Source: a virus
Length of the DNA: 22,840 nt
Virus record (IMG/VR): IMGVR_UViG_3300032797_000050
Coordinates: 1 to 22,840 of that record
Strand: one strand, 5' to 3'
Part shown: one piece after another, positions 6,004 through 12,493 of the stretch
Position numbering within the stretch: position 1 is the first letter of the stretch
Layout: each line of letters opens with the position of its first letter
Translations under genes and position numbers: made by a program
Notes under the pieces: generated by a model
Database searches by the model: none
What the model was told of the DNA's origin: nothing
What the model saw: the letters and a program-made list of their open reading frames with translations, nothing else

Positions 6004-6737
6004 GGATTCCTCGCATAGCGGGATTCGTATTTAGCGTTCCCTTCCTCGTCTATGTAAAACCTTCCCCTAGCTCCCATTTCGATATTGCGGATAGCTTCTA
6101 GGGTAACGATGTCCTGCACGGGTTTTGCTTCACGGGGGGATAAGTCCTCACTATAGAAATCAGAAGTCACTTGCCATCCATTGTAGCCATCGAAATGGTC
6201 TCTTGTGGCTGAAAATTGCCACTTGCATCTGGCATGACCCAAAGGGCAAGCGGTTGAACCAGTGAGGAAAAGGTAATTAGTCGGTAGTACCTCAGGCTCT
6301 GCCGCCTCCCATAAGTGATAATGGTATCTTTTGCCGCCGCCATCTATATGCCAACTTGGTTCCAAAGTTTCGATATATTGTTCGGCACTAATACTGGTTG
6401 CTACAAACCAACCACTCCTTAAGGAACTATAGCAATCTGTATGGCCGGAGGCACAAAGACCCGGTATCGCCCTTGGAACTATGTCAGAATCAAGTACTAA
6501 AATTGCTTTCACCTGATGAGTATGGTGCAGGCTATCTCCAATTTGGCTCGTCGTTAGATTTTGAACTGAGCCTGGAATAGGGATAGAAATGGTGCTAACT
6601 CCACTCTTCATTTGGCATAAATAATGCCCCGAAGGACAATTCTGCAAAATGCCAAACCAGCCACCTGCAGCAGGACCTACTATCGTTAAATCATGTGAAA
6701 AGGGATAAAATTGATAAGTGTGATAATGCTGTGTCAT
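6000..6737 (-). CDS. Tail hub middle section with three CxxGHxxC repeats
   Basis: 245 residues from the ATG at 6737, which has SD GAGG at proper spacing; a TTG start at 6752 overlapping the upstream gene is possible but less likely. Residues 1-200 contain three repeats, each opening with a His cluster (HYHTYQ at 4, HHTHQV at 71, YHYHLW at 138) and reaching CPSGHYLC (34-41), CASGHTDC (95-102) and CPLGHARC (164-171). Residues 210-245 (VTLEAIRNIEMGARGRFYID, then EEGNAKYESRYARNP) match the part of siphovirus hub proteins that precedes 'ATFSDT' in the next gene. So a His/Cys module appears placed into a hub protein. Metal binding is inferred; no function is known to me. Confidence 0.65.
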   Translation of the reverse strand: MTQHYHTYQFYPFSHDLTIVGPAAGGWFGILQNCPSGHYLCQMKSGVSTISIPIPGSVQNLTTSQIGDSLHHTHQVKAILVLDSDIVPRAIPGLCASGHTDCYSSLRSGWFVATSISAEQYIETLEPSWHIDGGGKRYHYHLWEAAEPEVLPTNYLFLTGSTACPLGHARCKWQFSATRDHFDGYNGWQVTSDFYSEDLSPREAKPVQDIVTLEAIRNIEMGARGRFYIDEEGNAKYESRYARNP

Positions 6738-6748
6738 AGGGATATTCC

Positions 6749-7303
6749 TCAATATGGATGAGTCGCAGGATAATTTAACAAATCATCCCCTCCATTTGTG
6801 TCTATATTCCGTCTTGTCGGACTCCAACCCGCAGCGTCTAATACTCTCTCGATAGCTTCGCCATCTGATATTGAATCCGTATCTTCGGGGTCTTGTGTTA
6901 TCATTTGACGAGCTAATAAGTCAGTCCCATCCGTCACGTATAAAATCACGGTTTGTCTATCAGGGCGGGGGTCTACCTTGATACTGGAAATGAAACCAAA
7001 GAAGACGGGATATTCAACCGCATTATGCGTCGCTCTTATCCTCACCGTCAGCCAAGGACGGATTCTGTCATAATATGGACTCGCCACATTATAAGGTGAA
7101 TAGTCAGCACACAGCCCAGCTTTCAGTCTAATTTGCAGAGTCGCAGCGGGAGCGTTCCCTTCCTCTGTTTCCTTTCCCCTGACAGTCTCGATATAAGAAA
7201 CGTCATCGGAAATATCATCATCTCCACTGAAAACAGGGTCATGAGCCCAGTTCGTAGCATCCCAATCTACCATGACTTCGTAGCTTATACTTGATAGCGT
7301 CAT
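6749..7303 (-). CDS. Tail hub protein, N-terminal section as separate gene
   Basis: 184 residues; ATG at 7303 overlaps the tape measure stop (ATGA). VMVDWDATNWAHDPVFSGDD and DVSYIETVRGKETEEGNAPA are the N-terminal signature of siphovirus hub proteins with a gp27/distal-tail-like beta barrel, followed by ATLQIRLKAG, SPYYDRIRPWLTVRIRATHN, YPVFFGFISSIKVDP and VTDGTDLLARQ. In related phages the chain continues past 'LDAAGW...IDTNGGDDLLN' into the 'FYID' segment; here it stops at PATHPY. Directly follows the tape measure gene, as tail-tip genes do. Confidence 0.72.
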   Translation of the reverse strand: MTLSSISYEVMVDWDATNWAHDPVFSGDDDISDDVSYIETVRGKETEEGNAPAATLQIRLKAGLCADYSPYNVASPYYDRIRPWLTVRIRATHNAVEYPVFFGFISSIKVDPRPDRQTVILYVTDGTDLLARQMITQDPEDTDSISDGEAIERVLDAAGWSPTRRNIDTNGGDDLLNYPATHPY

Positions 7304-8574
7304 ATTGCACTCTTTCCATAGAAGTAACCCTGATTGACTGGTGCAAAAGCGTTTCTGCGTCCGTCCTCTCCACTGAGTTGTTTTATCCTGCGCATGAACT
7401 CGCGCAAGCCTATTTCATCAGCTATAAGCGTTCCAACATGAAAGTGTTGGTGTATTTCCCCCATTGGTCGTCCTATGTTCTGGACTCCGAGATATTCCTC
7501 GCCTCCATGAGCTAGAATGGGAATCGGCGCACCTATCGGGCCGGGGACGATACCACCATATTGCATTCCTGGGACTTCGGCTTCAGGGGTTTCGTATGTT
7601 ACAGAACCCATCAACTTACCCATCCCAACAATAGCGGCGGCTGCTATCCCAATCCCGATAGCTAACTTCGCCCATCCTGCGGGGCCAGCCAGCCCGTGCA
7701 TGATTGCTATGGCTACGTTTATGGCTATGATGGCTTTTGCCAAATTACCTAACCCTATTAAGATCATACCCCCAACGGCCAGAATTCCACCTATCTTGAG
7801 TAAACTGACCACGAGATCTTCATGTGTCTTAATCCAGTCAGCTACCTTGGTGATTAACGGGACGATCTTCTGCTCCATTAAGTCAGTGAGGATCGGCATC
7901 AATGTACTCCCAATCGCATCTGCTATCTTCCCAAAACTCTCCTTTAGTTTAACAAGAGCATCATTGAAGGCATCAGACTTCTTGGCTGCTTCCTCATCTA
8001 CAATCCTCCCGTATTCGTGAGCCTCCTCACGCATCTTGGCAATCCCGTCGGCTCCATTGGCTAGCATAGGAAGTAAATCTGTCCCGCTTCTGCCGAAGAT
8101 TTGTGTAGCTGTAGCAGCCCGTATAGTAGGGTCTTCAATCTGTGCTATTGCCAAACCCAGAGCATAGAATTGTTCCTCCGGAGACATTGCCTTCAACTCT
8201 TCAATAGATAGTCCTAGTTCATTAATGGCCTTAGTTGCTTCCGGTGCCCCTGAGAAGGCATCAGACAATACCATCTGCATCCGCTTGATTCCAATTTCTA
8301 AGCCTTCTATAGACGTTCCAGATAGTTCAGCCATATACCTAAGCTCGGAAAGAGCAACCGTGCCTAGCCCTGTCCTTTTGGACATCTCATATATTTCATC
8401 ACCGAGCTTGGCAGAAGCGATGGTTGCCCCGATTAACCCACCGGCAATAGCTGTGCCGAGCAGCAACATTTTCTTGCCGAGATCAGTACATCGCTTCTCG
8501 ACGTTCTTGAGTCCCTTTTCAAGATCGGTTGAATCTACCCGGAGTTTTAATAGAGCGTCACCTAGTTGTATCAT
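7300..8574 (-). CDS. Tape measure protein
   Basis: 424 residues; ATG at 8574 overlaps the stop of the chaperone frameshift product (ATGA). N-terminus LRVDSTDLEKGLKNVEKRCT, then a hydrophobic segment (about 35-53) and ARLGD-like 'SAKLGDEIYEMSKRTGL', 'LRYMAELSGTSIEGLEIGIK' and 'IFGRSGTDLLPMLANGADGI' are standard tape measure motifs. Two long hydrophobic stretches follow (about 255-315). The C-terminus has GGIVPGPIGAPIPILAHGGE and an IHQHFHVGTL His cluster. It is short for the family; if tail length follows the usual ruler relation, the tail is short for a siphovirus (inference). Confidence 0.92.
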   Translation of the reverse strand: MIQLGDALLKLRVDSTDLEKGLKNVEKRCTDLGKKMLLLGTAIAGGLIGATIASAKLGDEIYEMSKRTGLGTVALSELRYMAELSGTSIEGLEIGIKRMQMVLSDAFSGAPEATKAINELGLSIEELKAMSPEEQFYALGLAIAQIEDPTIRAATATQIFGRSGTDLLPMLANGADGIAKMREEAHEYGRIVDEEAAKKSDAFNDALVKLKESFGKIADAIGSTLMPILTDLMEQKIVPLITKVADWIKTHEDLVVSLLKIGGILAVGGMILIGLGNLAKAIIAINVAIAIMHGLAGPAGWAKLAIGIGIAAAAIVGMGKLMGSVTYETPEAEVPGMQYGGIVPGPIGAPIPILAHGGEEYLGVQNIGRPMGEIHQHFHVGTLIADEIGLREFMRRIKQLSGEDGRRNAFAPVNQGYFYGKSAI

Positions 8575-9175
8575 TTACCACCTAGTATCATATTCCAGAT
8601 TTTTATTTTCTCGAACATTTGGCTGGGAGTTTGATTAGTCTGTTTCTTCTGTTTCTTGGGGAGGAAATCGGATACCTTAAAAGACTTCTGCTTCGACCCG
8701 CGGAGTGAATTAGCAATGACAGCACAGATCAATGCAGCACGTATGTCCGCATTGTCCTCCCGGACTTGAAGGATTTTGTCCTGCTCTTCCTTTTCCCGAT
8801 TATAGATTTCTACTAGAGCCTTCAGCTCAGATGGTGTTAATTGCCAGAATTCCTCTTCTGTCAGATTTGTGTGGAGCTTGCAGAAGGCCCAGTATCCGAT
8901 AAAGGGTTCTCTATCTCCTGGGATAAGGAAATAATAGCCTCTGTTACAGCCCCCATATTTTTGAGTGTTACCAGACTGCCGACCTCTTCCAGTGTTAGCG
9001 GGTCCTTTAGACAAGCCCACAGGAAGGCTTTGATTATTGACGGGGTGAGATCAGAGAAGGCTTCTTTCAGTCCCTCCCCTTTCAAAAGATTAATCCCCGT
9101 CTGTTTATAGAACTTGTCTATAGCGTTGAGGTCTAAGCAGAGTTCCCTTTCCTTGTCTAAGAATACTTTTGCCAT
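8571..9175 (-). CDS. Tail assembly chaperone G-T fusion made by -1 frameshift
   Basis: Translation starts at 9175, shifts -1 at the slippery heptamer (8900-8906) and continues to the stop at 8571, giving about 201 residues: 92 from the first frame and 109 from the second. The second-frame part reads IGYWAFCKLHTNLTEEEFWQ, then LTPSELKALVEIYNREKEEQ, the typical T-domain 'W.LTP.EL..L...Y' motif, and ends with a Lys/Gln-rich tail. No start with an SD precedes the T part in its own frame, so it can only be made by frameshift. Chaperones of this kind coat the tape measure during tail assembly in many siphophages. Confidence 0.85.
8861..9175 (-). CDS. Tail assembly chaperone G
   Basis: 104 residues, in the fixed position between tail tube and tape measure genes. 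Opens MAKVFLDKERELCLDLNAID and contains ITPSIIKAFLWACL-like helix (DLTPSIIKAFLWACLKDPLT), which recalls tail chaperones of siphophages. After the slippery site it ends with a 12-residue tail (SDTGPSASSTQI). The start ATG 9175 has AAGGGGG just upstream; that SD can be hidden in a hairpin (see the hairpin entry). Confidence 0.85.
   Translation of the reverse strand: MAKVFLDKERELCLDLNAIDKFYKQTGINLLKGEGLKEAFSDLTPSIIKAFLWACLKDPLTLEEVGSLVTLKNMGAVTEAIISLSQEIENPLSDTGPSASSTQI
8900..8906 (-). promoter_or_regulatory. -1 ribosomal frameshift site CCCTTTA
   Basis: The heptamer C CCT TTA fits X XXY YYZ in the chaperone frame, and the -1 frame opens directly into the T domain. Downstream, a 6-bp stem CTTCTG/CAGAAG (8881-8886 with 8855-8860) begins 13 bases after the heptamer and may be a weak stimulator. 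Confidence 0.85.
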
Positions 9176-9178
9176 GTT

Positions 9179-9212
9179 CCCCCTTAAGGGGGGAGGCGTA
9201 ATGCCTCCCCCC
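9179..9212 (-). promoter_or_regulatory. Competing hairpins after the tail tube gene
   Basis: Minus strand: six bases after the tail tube stop comes a perfect 10-bp stem GGGGGGAGGC/GCCTCCCCCC (9203-9212 with 9188-9197) with a 5-base loop and no U-run. Its 3' arm can instead pair with the following GGGGG (9179-9183) across a TTAA loop, which would hide the SD of the chaperone gene. The two folds exclude each other. Confidence 0.6.
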
Positions 9213-9218
9213 GGATAT

Positions 9219-9956
9219 TTACGGTCTGCCTATGTATAGCGTGTAATTCTTGGCAATCTTGCCGACTTCGTATGTGGTGAGTTCAATTTCGGTGAAACTA
9301 TTGGCTGCGCCTATTGCTATCTCGCCAGACTGCACACCACTTGCTAACGTGGACCAGGCACCGTCATTGACTCTGTATTTGATAGTGTGAGGGTTGGTCA
9401 ACTGTGTCGCTGTCACCTTCACCCATGTTGAGGCCGTGTTGACCAGGATAGTGTACAAATAAGTAGCATTGAGGAAGTTCGGTACAAAATCCAAGGCCGC
9501 GCCGGCATTCTCTTCTATACCAGTCAATGTCGTCAAACCAAGCGAAGTATTGACTGCTAATACAGGAATTCCTGAAACCTTGATCGTAGCTGTGAAGGAC
9601 AGTTTATTGTCCATCGGCTGAGCGAAGTCCAACCCTGTAACCACTCCATCAAATGTCCAGGTGGCTACAATAGGACTTGATAACGTGATAATGACTTCCT
9701 TAGTGGATTTAGCATAGGCATCCGTTATGAATGCCTGTTGGCCGAGAGTATCACTTCCTATGAAGTTACACTCAAAAGTGATCTCTCCCCCATCTCCGAA
9801 CCCTGCGATGAATTCCTTGAATTGCGACGGTGATGTGTAGTGTGTCGCATCAATCGTATCAATCGAGAGGGTTGGCCCGGAGATATTCGACACCTCCGCT
9901 ATATCTACCCCATCCCAGTTTAATACTGTTCCGTAACCTGGTTTTGCAAGTGTCAT
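9219..9956 (-). CDS. Major tail tube protein with C-terminal beta-sandwich
   Basis: 245 residues, strong SD AAGGAGGTTAAAC. Residues 1-135 show the tail tube pattern: GTVLNWDGVDIAEVSNISGP, DTIDATHYTSPSQFKEFIAG, GDGGEITFECNFI and KLSFTATIKVSG at the end. Residues about 139-245 are an added domain (LTTLTGIEENAGAALDFVPN, then YLYTILVNTASTWVKVTATQ and KNYTLYIGRP) that matches the cadherin-like beta-sandwich fold often attached to phage structural proteins. This domain would project from the tail surface and may aid host binding. Located between tail terminator and chaperone genes; likely one of the most abundant virion proteins. Confidence 0.88.
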   Translation of the reverse strand: MTLAKPGYGTVLNWDGVDIAEVSNISGPTLSIDTIDATHYTSPSQFKEFIAGFGDGGEITFECNFIGSDTLGQQAFITDAYAKSTKEVIITLSSPIVATWTFDGVVTGLDFAQPMDNKLSFTATIKVSGIPVLAVNTSLGLTTLTGIEENAGAALDFVPNFLNATYLYTILVNTASTWVKVTATQLTNPHTIKYRVNDGAWSTLASGVQSGEIAIGAANSFTEIELTTYEVGKIAKNYTLYIGRP

Positions 9957-9958
9957 GT

Positions 9959-10381
9959 TTAACCTCCTTTGATTTTTATCTCAAAAAATGTACGAACTGA
10001 GAAGTAATTTGGTATCTCATCCTGTAAATCTTGCCCCTGTACCTCCTCTCTTGCTGAAAGGATATAGTAGGTATTTGCGCCAACTACTACCGGTGTGTAT
10101 GCGTCATAATACCCACCTATCCCCTGCAAGCAATCAAACAATGATCTGTAAATTGTTCTTGCATCAATGGGATCGTCGTCCCAGCAATCGAATTGAACAG
10201 ACGGACTTACGATACCGTCTACTATAGGGAGAGCTGTCCCTCCCCTTGTTAGGAATGTTATATTTGGAAGGACAGCGTTCTCCGGTGCTCGGGGGCAGTA
10301 GATTCTATTCGTCACTAAAGCCGCCACAGGTTGAGTTAATAGATAGGCTCTTATTATTGTATTCGTATCCGGCAAACTCAT
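9959..10381 (-). CDS. Tail terminator / tail completion protein (DUF3168-like)
   Basis: 140 residues; ATG 10381 overlaps the HNH stop (ATGA) and the gene ends 2 bases before the tail tube start. LPDTNTIIRAYLLTQPVAAL, VTNRIYCPRAPENAVLPNIT and SVQFDCWDDDPIDARTIYRS are characteristic of the small alpha/beta tail terminator proteins that cap the tail tube. Position between the gp10-like gene and the tail tube is conserved for this role. Because the HNH gene lies just upstream, translation here may be coupled to it. Confidence 0.8.
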   Translation of the reverse strand: MSLPDTNTIIRAYLLTQPVAALVTNRIYCPRAPENAVLPNITFLTRGGTALPIVDGIVSPSVQFDCWDDDPIDARTIYRSLFDCLQGIGGYYDAYTPVVVGANTYYILSAREEVQGQDLQDEIPNYFSVRTFFEIKIKGG

Positions 10382-10992
10382 AATTTTTCTCCAATCACTC
10401 GGTTTAATTCGATTTTAAGTGCCCTGTTTTCCTCTTGAAGTCGCTTTATCTTATTCTGCATAATGGTCAGTTGATTGTGATTATTAATCAATTCAAGGGA
10501 AAGATTTTCTATACGGTTATCATCCCTGACCCCATTTTTATGATGAACTATCTCCCAAGGTAATAAGCATCGCCCTATATATTTTGCCATTACAAGGCGA
10601 TGCTCTTTTATCCTTCCGTGAAATGCCATCGGATAGAAGAAATCATCGGGTCGAATCCATATTTCTATGTATCCCTTAACTGTCTTATGTCTTCCACCCT
10701 TCCAGTTATAGGCATTTTCACCTCTAATACTTGCTTTTCGTTCCTCATTCCAGTGTGTACCCTTCTTTTTCCTACCAGCCTGCCTATATTTCTCTCTTGT
10801 TTCCTCAGTAAGAATTTTGGCTTTATTACCACACTCAACACAAAGAGTTCTAATCGCCTTCCCATTCCTGATAGCTACCCATCTTTCAAGACCACACCTC
10901 GCACAGGATTGCCAGATAAATTTATGGTATTGGTCTGCTTTGTTAGTTCTGCCAATCTCTAATCCCTTTTTAATTTCCCCTAGTTCTACCAT
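10378..10992 (-). CDS. HNH homing endonuclease inserted in the head-tail module
   Basis: 204 residues. Zinc ribbon (C30/C33 in SCARCGLERWV, C51/C54 in LCVECG), then a GENAYNWKGGRHKTVKGYIE segment, EHRLVMAKYIGRCLLPWEIV (130-149) and HHKNGVRDDNRIENLSLE with catalytic H150/H151 and conserved Asn near 163, then a coiled coil (174-199). The layout equals that of the HNH gene at 2939 without its KGG unit. It interrupts an otherwise standard gene order (gp10-like, tail terminator), overlaps its downstream neighbour by only four bases and carries its own promoter. It probably cuts phages lacking it at this locus (inference from homing endonucleases). Confidence 0.92.
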   Translation of the reverse strand: MVELGEIKKGLEIGRTNKADQYHKFIWQSCARCGLERWVAIRNGKAIRTLCVECGNKAKILTEETREKYRQAGRKKKGTHWNEERKASIRGENAYNWKGGRHKTVKGYIEIWIRPDDFFYPMAFHGRIKEHRLVMAKYIGRCLLPWEIVHHKNGVRDDNRIENLSLELINNHNQLTIMQNKIKRLQEENRALKIELNRVIGEKL

Positions 10993-11009
10993 AATGCCCC
11001 CATATCCAT

Positions 11010-11038
11010 ATTATACTATGGGATAGGCATTATTTCAA
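11010..11038 (-). promoter_or_regulatory. Promoter of the inserted HNH gene
   Basis: Minus strand: -35 TTGAAA (11033-11038), 17-base spacer, -10 TATAAT (11010-11015). The -35 overlaps the last Leu-Lys codons of the upstream gp10-like gene. The ATG follows at 10992, with GGGGG as SD. Confidence 0.65.
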
Positions 11039-11437
11039 ATAACCTCTCACTTTTTCCGAATATTTTTCAGAGGTGAAATTCCTATCTAGGGCGGGTTTAA
11101 AATAGGGACGCGCAGCAACAAAACTACCAGACTTGGTATGATGGCCTGTTTCGAGAAATCCACCATAACCCGACGTGGAATAGACAGCCCCCTCGATTTT
11201 AGAATCATCAACCATTCTTTCGGCTCCACCTTCTCCCCCGGAAGCCACCTGCCCCATACCTGAAACTTCACCTGCTATTGACCTACGGTTGTTCCCAGTC
11301 TTCCAGGGGGATAACTCTACGGAGTCATGGGTAACGTCCACCACGGTGTCTCTCATGGCCAATCTAGAGGCTTCTGTAACCTTTTCTACAACCTCTTCGG
11401 TTTTGAGGTTCAATTCTACCGAGACTTCCATCCTCAT
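11030..11437 (-). CDS. HK97 gp10-like neck/tail protein
   Basis: 135 residues. The ATG at 11437 overlaps the upstream TGA (ATGA) and has SD GGAGAGA five bases away; a longer start at 11458 would lie before this SD. The sequence has VDVTHDSVELSPWKTGNNRR and YGGFLETGHHTKSGSFVAAR followed by PYFKPALDRN, the hallmark 'YA.ylE.G......a.pfl.pA' of the HK97 gp10 family. These proteins act at the head-tail neck or tail completion. Sits between head closure and tail terminator genes as expected. Confidence 0.85.
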   Translation of the reverse strand: MRMEVSVELNLKTEEVVEKVTEASRLAMRDTVVDVTHDSVELSPWKTGNNRRSIAGEVSGMGQVASGGEGGAERMVDDSKIEGAVYSTSGYGGFLETGHHTKSGSFVAARPYFKPALDRNFTSEKYSEKVRGYLK

Positions 11438-11760
11438 TTGACTCTCTCCAGATAACATTGCTTGTGATGCCCGCCTACGTTATCCTGTCTGAAAACAACT
11501 GACAGGACTTCATAAGTTACACAATCGATGATCACCCTGTCCTGTTCGTCTATCGTGATATCGTTAAGAAACAACTCATCGTAAATTATCACGACTTCCT
11601 GCCCGATCTTGACCTCTCTTCCCTTTCCTGAAACGTGTCGGCAGGGTTCATTATCGTATAAAACTGTCCAGACCTTAATAGGCTGGCCGTAACTATCCGT
11701 CCCGCCTGATGCAAAATGCTGGACTTTACAGGTGTTAATTAACAAGCTATCAAAACTCAT
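11434..11760 (-). CDS. Head closure / head-tail joining protein
   Basis: 108 residues, ATG at 11760 overlapping the preceding stop (ATGA). The beta-barrel-like sequence with VQHFASGGTDSYGQPIKVWT, EVKIGQEVVIIYDELFLNDI and DRVIIDCVTYEVLSVVF resembles head-tail adaptor proteins of the SPP1 gp16 / lambda FII type, where 'G...Y..p..VW' and 'GD.v.i.g..Y.V' recur. Order connector, closure, gp10-like supports this. Family assignment from context is firmer than from sequence. Confidence 0.7.
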   Translation of the reverse strand: MSFDSLLINTCKVQHFASGGTDSYGQPIKVWTVLYDNEPCRHVSGKGREVKIGQEVVIIYDELFLNDITIDEQDRVIIDCVTYEVLSVVFRQDNVGGHHKQCYLERVK

Positions 11761-12098
11761 TCCGTATCCCCTTCGTCAGTACCTAATAGATCAGGTTCGG
11801 CCCAGGTTATAGAAGGTACGGCGGCATCTGCAGCTCTTAGGCTGGTGGCTAGTTTAATCATCTTGTCCGAGGTTGACTGAGCGTATGAGTAATCCCCAAT
11901 GCGTTCATTATCGGCATTCAAGGCGTAAGCAGCAGCCCAACTCTCTAAGGCGGCAGCAGCCGCCAAGTTGATCGAACCTTCGGAAGTTAGAAAGACCTGC
12001 AATTCCTCATCTGAAAAATGATAATCAGTCGAGGTCTTATCCGATATAATGAGCCTGATTTTACCGATGTCTGTAGTTAAAACGTATGTAAACGACAT
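11757..12098 (-). CDS. Head-tail connector (gp6-like)
   Basis: 113 residues with very strong SD AAGGAGGATAAA. TTDIGKIRLIISDKTSTDYH, FSDEELQVFLTSEGSINLAA and AAALESWAAAYALNADNERI followed by GDYSYAQSTSDK form the small all-helical connector that docks under the portal in HK97/SPP1-like phages. Residues 40-80 are alanine-rich helices. It is first in the run of connector, closure and gp10-like genes and follows the accessory island. Confidence 0.85.
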   Translation of the reverse strand: MSFTYVLTTDIGKIRLIISDKTSTDYHFSDEELQVFLTSEGSINLAAAAALESWAAAYALNADNERIGDYSYAQSTSDKMIKLATSLRAADAAVPSITWAEPDLLGTDEGDTE

Positions 12099-12110
12099 TT
12101 TATCCTCCTT

Positions 12111-12281
12111 TTAGCATCCTCTTATCCATCTTCCCAGAGCGGTTCTCGCTATACCAAATCTGTTAATGTCCATCCGGGCGATTGTACGTTTAACATAAGC
12201 CCAGAACCTTTCTAGTAATAAGGCGCACCCATCCTCTTTTAACAGAACAGAACCATCTTCTTTCAAAATCTTACAAGTCAT
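12111..12281 (-). CDS. 56-residue virion-associated small protein
   Basis: ATG at 12281 immediately follows the stop of the 64-residue gene, with SD AGAGGA inside that gene. The product MTCKILKEDGSVLLKEDGCA, then LLLERFWAYVKRT, contains the repeated 'xLLKEDG' pattern of small phage proteins often found near connector genes. A basic amphipathic helix follows. It ends 12 bases before the connector start. The first 17 bases around its start also occur as a second copy 209 bases upstream (see repeat entries). Confidence 0.6.
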   Translation of the reverse strand: MTCKILKEDGSVLLKEDGCALLLERFWAYVKRTIARMDINRFGIARTALGRWIRGC

Positions 12282-12284
12282 TTA
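12268..12284. repeat. 17-bp direct repeat, copy A
   Basis: ATCTTACAAGTCATTTA on the plus strand; on the minus strand it spans a stop and the first codons of the 56-residue gene (TAA ATG ACT TGT AAG). An exact second copy lies at 12477-12493. Confidence 0.9.
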
Positions 12285-12476
12285 TTTCCTCTTGAAAAGT
12301 GTTGAACCATCCAATAGATTTATCCCTTCTTGCTTAGCCCATTCCTCAGTGTGAGCCATTAATTCTAGCTTCTTAAGGACTTCCGTAACGGTAGAATGAA
12401 TTGTCTTATATGGCACACCTTTTCTGTGCATAACAAAAACTAACTGCCAGAATTTATGTTCGTATTTATAATCCAT
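12282..12476 (-). CDS. 64-residue hypothetical protein between direct repeats
   Basis: ATG at 12476. The product begins MDYKYEHKFWQLVFVMHRKG and continues VPYKTIHSTVTEVLKKLELM, ending with a basic KRK. It is mostly helical with no membrane segment. No good SD precedes it; translation may depend on a short upstream reading frame. It lies almost exactly between two copies of a 17-bp direct repeat, suggesting it was added by recombination. No family recognised. Confidence 0.5.
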   Translation of the reverse strand: MDYKYEHKFWQLVFVMHRKGVPYKTIHSTVTEVLKKLELMAHTEEWAKQEGINLLDGSTLFKRK

Positions 12477-12490
12477 ATCTTACAAGTCAT
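12440..12490 (-). pseudogene. Vestigial copy of the 56-residue gene start
   Basis: A 16-codon frame, MTCKIWIINTNINSGS, begins directly after the 190-residue gene with SD AGGAG. It shares its first five codons and flanking stop with the gene at 12281, then diverges and stops. It looks like the original start displaced by insertion of the 64-residue gene, or a translated leader for it. Confidence 0.35.
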
Positions 12491-12493
12491 TTA
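12477..12493. repeat. 17-bp direct repeat, copy B
   Basis: Identical to 12268-12284; on the minus strand it covers the stop of the 190-residue gene and the vestigial MTCKI start. Confidence 0.9.

Noticed and set aside
7517-8020. Plus-strand 167-residue ORF opposite the tape measure gene
   Set aside because: Pro/Ile-rich low-complexity shadow of the hydrophobic part of the tape measure gene; no SD and no recognisable domain.
9188-9212. Rho-independent terminator after the tail tube gene
   Set aside because: The stem is strong but no U-run follows on the minus strand, and the tail genes beyond it clearly belong to the same operon.
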